A stretch of 14,304 nt of DNA from Lentimicrobiaceae bacterium (GTDB lineage: Bacteria; Bacteroidota; Bacteroidia; Bacteroidales; WCHB1-69), in the NCBI GenBank assembly GCA_009787485.1, contig WQWP01000056.1:1-14304 (forward strand). The letters are read 5' to 3'. The translations under genes were made by a program, and so were the position numbers. Below the pieces are notes generated by a model. It ran no database searches. It was not told where the DNA came from and worked only from the letters and a program-made list of their open reading frames with translations. Shown here piece by piece: positions 9,901 through 14,304 of the stretch; the stretch's first letter is position 1, and every line of letters begins with the position of its first letter.

Positions 9901-11924
9901 GCTACTATTACTGTGGCGATACGGTAACCTTATCCGCAATTCCGTTTTCAGATTACGATTTTATTGAATGGAGGGAAAACAACGTTTTTGTCTCCGATGA
10001 AGCCGATTTTAGTTTTGAAATAACCGAGCCTCGCGAGTTGGTAGCGCATTTTGCATTAATTACTTACGAAGTTACCGTGGAAATAGAACCCGAAGCAGCG
10101 TGCAGCAATATTTCAGGCGCCGGAATCTATAATTTGGGCGATACCGCCACCGTAACGGTAGATCTATCCAGCGACTGTTGCAACTTTATCGGTTGGAAAG
10201 AGAATGGCGATTATGTTTCCGACCAATCTTCCCATTCGTTTTCTGTAACCGGAAATCACCATTTAGTTGCGGTTTTTGAAGTTGAAGTTTTTGAAATCAC
10301 ACTTTCGACAAACCCTTCAGACGGCGGCGATGTTACGGGTGGTGGCAACTACAACTGCGGAGACACAATCACCGTAACAGCCACATCTGCTGAATGCTAC
10401 ACCTTCGTCAACTGGACGGATGAAAACGGCGAGGTTTACACCGGAAATCCATTGTATTTTGAAGTAACAGAAGACCTCAATTTGACAGCTAACTTTGAGT
10501 TGACCCCCTATAATATAACCGTAATAGCGAAACCTTCAACAGGAGGCACAGTATCAGGCGGCGGCGATATTCCCTGCGACTCTCTTATCACCGTAACGGC
10601 AATTCCTGACTCTTGTTACACCTTTGCCGGCTGGTGGACGCTAAATGGCAGTTCTATATCCACAAACAATCCATACACGTTTAACGTAATAAAAAGCGAT
10701 ACTTTGGTGGCGCACTTCGAAATAAAGAGATTTACTATCAACCTTTCGGCATTTCCATCGGAAGGAGGCGGTGTTTCCGGTGGCAGTACCGACATTCACT
10801 GCGACTCTCTCATTACCATAACAGCAACCTCCAATGATTGCTGGGCGTTTGTTGGCTGGCGAACACAAAATGGCGACTCTGTATCTACAAAAAATCCCTA
10901 CATATTTAATGTAAGAAAAAGTGAAAATTTGGTGGCGCACTTTGAGTGGATCAACTATGAGATTATTTTATCGGCAAATCCACCGGATGGAGGTATAGTG
11001 GCGAGTGGAGGAAACTATGTCTGCGGAGATACCATTACTATATCGGCAACCTCCAATCAGGGTTTCAAATTTGAAAAATGGACAACAGTAGATGGTTCTC
11101 ATATTACTTATGATCCTGTATTTGATATAACAGTGAATAGCGATAATACTTTCGTTGCGCATTTCACGCAGTCGCATTACCGTGTAACGGTATTAATCAA
11201 CGACACGCTCTACGGAACTACAGATACAAAAGGAACAGTATTGTACGAAGCCGGTTCCATCGTAAGGATCATTGCGTATGAAAAAAACTGCTACAGCTTT
11301 ATAAATTGGACAGCAATAAATGGCGAACAGATTACCATCAATAATATTTACGAGTTTATAGTTACAAAAGACACAACACTGATTGCTAACTTTTCTGCGC
11401 TTGATTTCGATACTTATTGCCCAACGCTCTGGTGCAATACCTTTATGCTTGACTTGCACACGTTGAGACTTGAGTACGGAGAGATAGAAAATTGTGAGTG
11501 GTATATTGACGGTGCTAAAGTTAGAAATACGCAAACCATCAACCAGTTCAGCTACTCAGCAGGCCCAAATTTCGATGATCGGCTGATGTGTGGGGTGGAG
11601 TATATGTTTAAACTAAAATTTAAGAATCGTACTAATTGGTTGTGCTCATCCTTAAAAGTAATCAAAGATAATTGTTGTAATTTGCCAGGTGCGCCGCCGA
11701 AAAATCTAGTAGTTTTTCCCAATCCTACAAGAGGAGACAATTCGTTTACTGTTGAAAATGTTATTCCAGGCGAAGCGGTGCAGATATTTAACCAATATGG
11801 CATCTACATTAAAAGCGCCGTTGCCACCGGAGAGGCTATCTCAATGACCCTTAGCAATGTATCTTCTGGAGTTTACATGATACGCTGTGGCGAGAGATTC
11901 GGAAAAATAGTAATAATAAGATAA
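3891..11924 (+). CDS. Complete giant T9SS-secreted repeat protein, 2677 residues
   Basis: ATG 3891 opens directly on a signal peptide (cleavage near residue 21-22, ...FLVGQ|DV), which supports this start. Order of parts: residues 23-944 non-repetitive (SprB-like segment about 130-201, Tyr-rich patch 219-275, Ig-like segment about 763-834, two CDSIIVLTL units about 837-942); residues 945-2504, 21 divergent InlB-B-like repeats; 2505-2600 Cys-rich module; about 2600-2677 type A T9SS sorting tail with FPNPTRG at 2609-2615 and terminal KIVIIR. It should be exported by Sec, then by T9SS, to the cell surface. Adhesin, stalk or matrix roles are all possible; the sequence does not identify a ligand. 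It is flanked by a paralogue 13 bases upstream and a barrel protein 13 bases downstream. The class is firm and the function is inferred. Confidence 0.95.
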   Translation: MQQFRYYLLFIALLCPLFLVGQDVILEINSTPSTCFANGTITITLMGSDMDSLSQINYKVKNIATGDERLGVAPQFKNLSKGDYLVSMDAFFQETPIQITDTTTVDGDYTAPTAFKVNSDRLIGTRKTFNCKNSGRVSLLIEGGVFPYMVETYLNSSLFRVDTFNTHQNSGTSQNMPDYKDYYNFEELPAGNFLFKIKDGCDYGLPNVSETVETLWEDYHCYYMYLYVSNYFYDYNIVHLLFHQYYYYNDYYWGDLYKYYYDQAFRNIPWWEYTYSSGEEENDWEDIPPSWQVFDTVNVFSSDCDPWSKEYLVKIRVKDCDEIACSNEFAVKLNPYLYVNMETYVNAYVENLFDPVTGCGSEVVVDEDEEMTLKLEFWGNFFIPPVHFIVTHIASGEVWLDTMVNASSFRTDTLIHRNHVGEILHFVAMYGDSCILFDYEYAIPPPYIPVVSEPYWYNPYYSQRTCDSIFDYDYIHFIWTGCGTTNNKPPENTVINLIESPDNYLSFTGIYNRSLDQWNILYDNMVLDTAYSPYSCEIYFQAGKLISGTYLWVITDDCGRADTIQTYYWFADFYDYEIEESLTFESQLTCEGEKYLPKVKLVGTRRIDGYKETMPVYYYVNGIPGGCYPTSGVCNNDFVTFTIPGNYQLSFGATCLAPPDTIITYIYKGLVLLKAYGYACNDGVNEVSKIVVEVDSTTGVAPYGFDLYTLNGDFISSNNTGIFYEGTPDSTFLVIITDQCGTTYSQNIKIERLMTGRVAFAKNSMTCLGDTIGLYVVSFLGDQVEFHWEGPNNFFGQGREIEISNASPEHEGYYIVYITGLECFIIDSIYISIVFPVTTYISDTICFGASYTSHGFTILPEEIPNPNSIYHFFQFQKTMPYNCDSIIVLTLIVNPVYETHIFGTVGYGGYNFFGEILHNAGTYTHTLQAINNCDSIIVLTLTLKTYTITVIPYPPGWGNACCNGIDIPYGNLFPISATPNECYSFVGWFEADTLVTENQNYIVEVDTSRTFIAIFEPFTHNIALSVNPPEVGIVEGGGNRPICKPTIVTAITVDPCYKFVNWTEDGEEVSTDSSYLFIVTAPRNLVANFELKKFNIFTQSNPTGGGSTQGGGTDIPCDSTVCIIAIPEFGYKFVNWTAQNGQTSTNNPHCFQVWDDNIWTANFELKTYTIITLSNPPYGGTTEGSGNYTHGDTVTVKAFPEDCYVFVNWMINNIEVSTNNPYIFAATSSLDTTYLVANFERKIFSVFAIVNPTGSGTVSVSESGNYYCGDTSTVIAIPEECYHFVSWTIDDIVVSTQPIYQFLVTGMIVLVANFAIDTCEITLVANPTTGGTLFGTGTYLCGQPAVAMAFTDPCYTFINWTKNGDTVSWNEIYPFTVEENCTLIANFEQKYFYITVSPDPPDGGLALESGYYPCGDTGTFCAVEFPDYDFIKWTEDNVFVSDENCIIFEVTGDRELVAHFTLKSFEVIVSANPPKGGTVTGGGVYNIGDTATVTATPNPNGCYQFFCWQENGNCVSVELSHSFPVTGNHELVAIFEVDVFEISLSANPPEGGAVAGGGTYNCGDTATVTATPIDECWKFVCWTTENGDIFTDNPLHFEVTEDYDLVAIFIQKIYNITIVADPLAGGTVSVGDTTIACVSNGTFLTVEAFPEECYTFTGWWTQDGDFISISNPYTFNVTKSDTLVAQFEINSFTVNLSALPITGGGVSGGGNYNCGDTATVTATPNDCWTFIGWWTQEGNSVSTDNPYTFVVAENINLVAYFIDSVKVTIITNPPGVGTVTGSGFYICYETVTVAATLIDDCYTFVNWTNEDGDTLSSNNPYLFTVIESQTLIANFVANTFNVYVIASPTAGGTVSGGGNYICGDTSTVTAIPANCYHFVNWTINNIEVSTQPLYEFPVTGTTVLVANFAIDTCVITLVANPPTGGTLLGTGTYECGQPAVAMAFTDPCYTFINWTKNGDTVSWDEIYPFTVEETCILIANFERNNYYIAVSPDPPNGGLAIESGYYYCGDTVTLSAIPFSDYDFIEWRENNVFVSDEADFSFEITEPRELVAHFALITYEVTVEIEPEAACSNISGAGIYNLGDTATVTVDLSSDCCNFIGWKENGDYVSDQSSHSFSVTGNHHLVAVFEVEVFEITLSTNPSDGGDVTGGGNYNCGDTITVTATSAECYTFVNWTDENGEVYTGNPLYFEVTEDLNLTANFELTPYNITVIAKPSTGGTVSGGGDIPCDSLITVTAIPDSCYTFAGWWTLNGSSISTNNPYTFNVIKSDTLVAHFEIKRFTINLSAFPSEGGGVSGGSTDIHCDSLITITATSNDCWAFVGWRTQNGDSVSTKNPYIFNVRKSENLVAHFEWINYEIILSANPPDGGIVASGGNYVCGDTITISATSNQGFKFEKWTTVDGSHITYDPVFDITVNSDNTFVAHFTQSHYRVTVLINDTLYGTTDTKGTVLYEAGSIVRIIAYEKNCYSFINWTAINGEQITINNIYEFIVTKDTTLIANFSALDFDTYCPTLWCNTFMLDLHTLRLEYGEIENCEWYIDGAKVRNTQTINQFSYSAGPNFDDRLMCGVEYMFKLKFKNRTNWLCSSLKVIKDNCCNLPGAPPKNLVVFPNPTRGDNSFTVENVIPGEAVQIFNQYGIYIKSAVATGEAISMTLSNVSSGVYMIRCGERFGKIVIIR
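4278..4493 (+). other. SprB-like segment in the N-terminal part
   Basis: Residues about 130-201 contain NCKNSGRVSLLIEGGVFPY, followed by FEELPAGNFLFKIKDGC. This matches the pattern of SprB-type repeats (Cys, small/Gly, GG.xPY, then LPAG.Y/F...DGC), a module found in Bacteroidota gliding adhesins. Residues 35-90 (TCFANGTITITLMG... LSKGDYLV) may be a more degenerate copy. Only one clear unit is seen, so it is a single domain rather than an array. Confidence 0.55.
4545..4715 (+). other. Tyrosine-rich low-complexity patch
   Basis: Residues 219-275 hold 20 tyrosines in 57 positions, with Trp and Phe adding to the aromatic content; runs include YYYYNDYYW and YKYYY. At DNA level the core (about 4621-4675) is rich in TAT/TAC triplets. 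The reading frame continues intact through it. The patch sits between the SprB-like segment and an acidic stretch (EEENDWEDIPP). Confidence 0.85.
6177..6719 (+). other. Ig-like segment and two CDSIIVLTL units before the repeats
   Basis: Residues about 763-834 contain MTCLGDTI, EFHWEGPN, then GYYIVY and GLEC, an Ig-like or PKD-like pattern of strands with two Cys. Residues about 837-942 hold two tandem units each ending NCDSIIVLTL, a module widespread in Bacteroidota secreted proteins. They appear to connect the N-terminal region to the repeat array beginning at 6723. Fold assignment is by pattern only. Confidence 0.55.
7617..9404 (+). repeat. Higher-order unit A-H, first copy in the second gene
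   Basis: Eight repeats starting at 7617, 7842, 8061, 8280, 8505, 8727, 8961 and 9183. The corresponding repeats of the next copy start 1788, 1782, 1782, 1782, 1782, 1779 and 1767 bases later, an almost constant offset. Matching signatures include FAIVNP/YVIASP (A), TCEITLVANP/TCVITLVANP (B), VSPDPP (C), YNIGD/YNLGD (D) and VFEISLS/VFEITLS (E). Confidence 0.88.
9405..10952 (+). repeat. Higher-order unit A-G, second copy in the second gene
   Basis: Seven repeats starting at 9405, 9624, 9843, 10062, 10287, 10506 and 10728, in the same class order as 7617-9182 but without a class H repeat; it runs straight into terminal repeats T1 (10953) and T2 (11175). B-class DNA around 9701-9770 and 7921-7990 is nearly the same at the nucleotide level. 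Confidence 0.88.
11403..11921 (+). other. Cys-rich C-terminal module plus T9SS type A sorting domain (second gene)
   Basis: Residues 2505-2600 repeat the DTYCPTLWC / CEWYIDG / KNRTNWLCSS module, and residues about 2600-2677 form the sorting tail: FPNPTRG (2609-2615), NQYG, GVYMIRCGERFGKIVIIR. The block is nearly identical to 3362-3874. One stretch of 34 bases (11614-11647 versus 3573-3606) is exactly identical, as are two 26-base stretches. Confidence 0.9.
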
Positions 11925-11937
11925 TAATTAGAAAAAT

Positions 11938-12879
11938 ATGAATAACTTTAGAAAAGAGAATAGAATTTTCTCAAAAAAAACAATTTTAACACTGTTTGCA
12001 ATAACTGCTTTATGTGTATCTGTGAGTGCTCAAAGACAGATTAAGGCGCCCAATGAATTTTCCATCTTTGGCGGAGGCGCTTACACTTTCATTTATTTTC
12101 AACAACCGTTTGATGGTGTACATGGCATCTCTTCAAAAGGTTTTGGCGCTGATTTGGGGGTCAGTTTTACTGCCTTTGCGGGTAAATATGTGGGATTTCA
12201 TATAGGCTTGGGAATGGGTACATATAATATAAAAGCTTTAGTGGATAGCTTTACATTTGTTACTCCTAACTATGCCAGCGCTCCCAACCTATTTGGTGAT
12301 GACCAACCTTACGATTTGTACACTACATTATCAGGCTATAAAGAAAAACACACTATCTATTTTTTGACCATCCCTTTGATGCTACAGTTTCAAACAGTGC
12401 CTAAGAGTAAGAGTGCATATTATTCAGGCATAAAAAAAAGTTTCTATGCAATGACAGGTGTTAAACTGAATTTTCTAATAAAAAAGCAGTATGAAGTGGA
12501 AATTGAAGAACTTAAAAATATAGCGCATTTTACGCAATTAGACAATTGGGCAGGAACACAGATATTTGCAGGTTTAGGACGTTTCAAAGGCAACACCTCC
12601 TACGGGCAACATGAAATTTTTATGCCTGTATTCACATTCGAGGCAGGTATTAAATGGTTTATTTCAAACAATGCAAATCTTTATACCGGAGCTTATTTCG
12701 ATTGCGGACTGAACGACCCCACAAAAAGCATCCGAAAACCTGCAAGCAACTATACTTCTGAAAATAAACTTGCCGACCTCTCTCTTTTAGAGTTTTACAA
12801 CAACAGCTTCTTAATGGGAGTGGGTATTAAATTGCGTTTAGCTTTTTTTAACTCTTCAAAATACGTGCCTTGCCGTTAG
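11938..12879 (+). CDS. Outer-membrane beta-barrel protein (PorT-like family pattern), 313 residues
   Basis: ATG 11938 is 13 bases after the giant gene and opens on a signal peptide with cleavage after about residue 31 (VSVSA|Q). The mature part has alternating hydrophobic strands with Gly and aromatic residues: FSIFGGGAYTF (41-51), YVGFHIGLGMGTY, IYFLTIPLMLQFQ (140-152, typical of the small Bacteroidota PorT-like / OMP_b-brl family), FYAMTGVKLNFLI, TFEAGIKWFI, and a last strand FLMGVGIKLRLAF (291-303) followed by a short tail. It probably spans the outer membrane. Its place behind two T9SS cargoes suggests a role in their secretion, anchoring or assembly, but that is inference. No OmpA-type peptidoglycan-binding domain and no PorP/SprF signature are present. 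Confidence 0.8.
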   Translation: MNNFRKENRIFSKKTILTLFAITALCVSVSAQRQIKAPNEFSIFGGGAYTFIYFQQPFDGVHGISSKGFGADLGVSFTAFAGKYVGFHIGLGMGTYNIKALVDSFTFVTPNYASAPNLFGDDQPYDLYTTLSGYKEKHTIYFLTIPLMLQFQTVPKSKSAYYSGIKKSFYAMTGVKLNFLIKKQYEVEIEELKNIAHFTQLDNWAGTQIFAGLGRFKGNTSYGQHEIFMPVFTFEAGIKWFISNNANLYTGAYFDCGLNDPTKSIRKPASNYTSENKLADLSLLEFYNNSFLMGVGIKLRLAFFNSSKYVPCR

Positions 12880-12972
12880 AAAAGCAAATATTTGTACTTT
12901 TTAATTATTTTCGCGGTCAAAAACCCCGAAAAATAATTGCCAAAATAGTATAAATTTCTAATTAACAAAAAT
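12880..12972 (+). promoter_or_regulatory. 93-base intergenic region; likely transcription boundary
   Basis: This is the only gap longer than 13 bases in the window. It holds a hairpin (12904-12937) and then an AT-rich stretch leading to the carboxypeptidase start. TAAATTTC at 12951-12958 resembles the Bacteroidota -7 element TAnnTTTG in seven of eight positions, but I see no TTG-type -33 element at the right distance, so the promoter is only suggested. AACAAAAAT directly precedes the ATG. Confidence 0.35.
12904..12937 (+). terminator. Imperfect hairpin, possible terminator after the barrel gene
   Basis: Left arm 12904-12916 (ATTATTTTCGCGG) pairs with right arm 12924-12937 (CCCCGAAAAATAAT) over a seven-base loop, with one C-C mismatch and one bulged A. 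It lies 25 bases past the stop of the barrel gene. There is no U-run after it, so intrinsic termination is uncertain; a processing or stabilising stem is the alternative. Confidence 0.4.
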
Positions 12973-13029
12973 ATGAAAAAAGCGCCTTTATTGCTTTGCC
13001 TTTTACTTGCTTTAGGCTTTCTGTTCGCG
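12973..13029 (+). other. Signal peptide of the carboxypeptidase
   Basis: Residues 1-19: MKKAP, then LLLCLLLALGFLFA followed by Q. Short basic N-region, Leu-rich core and Ala at -1 indicate Sec export and signal peptidase I cleavage. This supports ATG 12973 as the start. Confidence 0.85.
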
Positions 13030-14304
13030 CAAGAAAAACAAGCCAACTATGCACGTGTTAAAATACATGCTTCTACCCATGAGCATTTTATCACATTACT
13101 ACAAAAAGGCGTTTGCCTTGATAACTTAGAAATAAAAAAAGGAGTCTATATTATCGGCGAATTTTCGGATTGGGAGCTGGAGAGAATCATCGAAACTGAA
13201 ATTCCTTTTGAAGTGCTGATTGAAAACATGTCGGATCATTATGTAAAACAAAATATCGAACATTCTATTGAAAAACTCAACGAGGAGATGAGGAAAAACC
13301 CTAAAATATTCAATGGAAATCGCACGCCTGCCCACTTTCATTTAGGAAGCATGGGCGGATATTTTACATTGGCAGAAATCATGACGGAGTTGGATGAAAT
13401 GCGGACGGAGTTTCCACATCTCATTTCGGCTAAAACTGCTTTTCCGGAGCAAACAGTTCAAGGGCGAAGCATATACTGGGTAAGAATTTCTAATAACCCC
13501 GATATAGATCAGGAAAAGCCGCGTGTGCTTTATACTTCACTTACTCATGCACGCGAGCCGGCAGGGATGCAGCAAATGATCTATCAAATGTGGGATCTGC
13601 TGGAAAAGTACGATGTTGACCCTGAAATTACTTATTATATTGATAACTTGGAACTTTACTTTGTGCCTTGCGTAAACCCCGATGGATACGAACGCAACAG
13701 ATCTACCAACCCAAACGGCGGCGGAATGTGGCGAAAAAACAGAAAACAAAATTCAATAATTTCTTATGGCATTGACCTCAATCGAAACTGGGGTTATCAA
13801 TGGGGTTACGATAATACAGGATCTTCTCCTAATGGAAGTTCGGAAACATACAGAGGAACAGCCCCTTTCAGTGAGGTGGAAACGCAAGTACTCAGAGATT
13901 TTTGTGAGAGTACAGAGATTTCGCTCTGTTTGAGTAATCATACCTATAGCAATTTATTGGTGTACCCTTATGGATATATCAACTCCTATCCACCGGAACA
14001 CTCTATTTACGTGGCTTATGCCCAAAGGCTTACTTCGGAAAATGGTTATGCTTTCGGAAATTGTTTCGAATTATTGGATTATTATTCTAATGGCAGTTCC
14101 GACGATTGGTTGCACGGAGAACAAACAACTAAGAATATGGTATTTGCATTTACTCCTGAAGCCGGAGACCCTGCCGAAGGGTTTTGGCCTCCCTCTCATC
14201 GCATTGAAGCGATTTGCGCAGGACATGTAACCATGAATAAGTATCTAATGCGTTTTGCTTTGCCTTTCGTCGAAATTGAAGATAAAACAGAAACAGCATT
14301 CCAA
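12973..14304 (+). CDS. Secreted M14 zinc carboxypeptidase, 3' end outside window
   Basis: ATG 12973 starts a frame open to the right edge (444 residues, no stop). Residues 1-19 are a signal peptide (FLFA|Q). Residues about 20-115 look like a propeptide (VKIHASTHEHF...). The M14 catalytic domain runs from about 125 to 425. Zinc ligands are H192 and E195 (HAREP) and H323 (SNHTYS). Substrate-binding residues are R254 (MWRKNR), N270 and R271 (DLNRNW) and Y370 (YYSNGSSDDW), and the general base is E396 (FTPEAG); the numbering equivalence to pancreatic carboxypeptidase A is by motif. All key residues are present, so it should be active. D377 stands where carboxypeptidase B has its Asp255, suggesting release of C-terminal Lys/Arg, as in P. 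gingivalis CPG70. A T9SS tail downstream of the window is likely. It is probably transcribed separately from the giant genes. Confidence 0.93.
   Translation, partial: MKKAPLLLCLLLALGFLFAQEKQANYARVKIHASTHEHFITLLQKGVCLDNLEIKKGVYIIGEFSDWELERIIETEIPFEVLIENMSDHYVKQNIEHSIEKLNEEMRKNPKIFNGNRTPAHFHLGSMGGYFTLAEIMTELDEMRTEFPHLISAKTAFPEQTVQGRSIYWVRISNNPDIDQEKPRVLYTSLTHAREPAGMQQMIYQMWDLLEKYDVDPEITYYIDNLELYFVPCVNPDGYERNRSTNPNGGGMWRKNRKQNSIISYGIDLNRNWGYQWGYDNTGSSPNGSSETYRGTAPFSEVETQVLRDFCESTEISLCLSNHTYSNLLVYPYGYINSYPPEHSIYVAYAQRLTSENGYAFGNCFELLDYYSNGSSDDWLHGEQTTKNMVFAFTPEAGDPAEGFWPPSHRIEAICAGHVTMNKYLMRFALPFVEIEDKTETAFQ

Larger units (their letters stand above)
6723..11402 (+). repeat. Array of 21 divergent InlB-B-like protein repeats in the second gene
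   Basis: Repeat starts that I fixed include 6723, 7167, 7389, 7617, 7842, 8061, 8280, 8505, 8727, 8961, 9183, 9405, 9624, 9843, 10062, 10287, 10506, 10728, 10953 and 11175, with repeat 2 (THNIALSV) between the first two. Units are 73-78 residues and end in LVAxF or LIANF. Class order: four introductory repeats, A B C D E F G H, A B C D E F G, then T1 T2. The pairs lacking C2 then C1 are repeats 3/4, 7/8, 15/16 and 20/21. Repeat 1 lacks C1 but has a nearby CC. Confidence 0.92.

Noticed and set aside
2..11402. N-glycosylation at the recurring NWT tripeptide
   Set aside because: NWT is the conserved structural core (FVNWT) of this repeat family, and known Bacteroidota protein glycosylation is O-linked on D(S/T)x motifs.
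2..11402. CRISPR or DNA-level satellite explanation for the repeats
   Set aside because: The periodicity of about 219-234 bases is in frame, imperfect at DNA level and conserved at protein level; there is no short identical repeat with unique spacers.
11938..12879. PorP/SprF-type partner protein
   Set aside because: The characteristic N-terminal DPQFSQYMFN...NPAYAG-type motif is missing; the pattern fits a PorT-like small barrel better.
13126..13941. Three antisense frames opposite the carboxypeptidase
   Set aside because: They overlap a clearly coding, motif-complete gene and have no recognisable features.
13970..14230. 86-residue + frame inside the carboxypeptidase gene
   Set aside because: It overlaps the M14 catalytic domain in another frame; the M14 frame is intact and carries all catalytic residues.

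Overview
The window looks like a surface-protein locus of a Bacteroidota bacterium, probably Bacteroidales. The evidence is the type IX secretion (T9SS) type A sorting tails on two giant proteins, A-rich translation starts without a clear Shine-Dalgarno, signal peptides ending in ...AQ or ...GQ, SprB-like and 'CDSIIVLTL' modules, and a secreted M14 carboxypeptidase. All genes found are on the + strand and coding density is nearly complete. No RNA gene, mobile element or CRISPR array is visible.

Layout: (1) 1-3877, the 3' part of a giant T9SS cargo made of about 15 divergent InlB-B-like (Listeria/Bacteroides) repeats of 73-76 residues, a Cys-rich module and a sorting tail. The gene is open at the left edge. 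(2) 3891-11924, a complete 2677-residue paralogue: signal peptide, a 920-residue non-repetitive N-terminal part (SprB-like segment, a very Tyr-rich patch, an Ig-like segment, two CDSIIVLTL units), 21 of the same repeats and an almost identical C-terminus. (3) 11938-12879, a signal-peptide-bearing outer-membrane beta-barrel protein. (4) A 93-base gap with a hairpin. (5) 12973 to the right edge, an M14 zinc carboxypeptidase that has no stop codon inside the window. Genes 1-3 are separated by exactly 13 bases each and look like one operon. A plausible reading is two giant secreted adhesin or stalk proteins plus a barrel partner, followed by a separately transcribed secreted exopeptidase.

The most interesting signal is in the repeats. 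Each repeat can carry two conserved cysteines, C1 (in YxCGD) and C2 (in xCYxFxxW). Within one repeat they are often not both present. Across each junction, however, C2 of repeat n and C1 of repeat n+1 are always both present (28 junctions) or both absent (6 junctions), 34 of 34 in the two proteins. The first repeat of the complete protein, which has no predecessor, lacks C1. This predicts a chain of inter-repeat disulfide staples with defined unstapled hinges. The repeats also form a higher-order unit of seven to eight classes (A-H), which occurs twice in gene 2 at an offset of about 1782 bases and again in gene 1. This indicates growth by segmental duplication and exchange between the two neighbouring genes.
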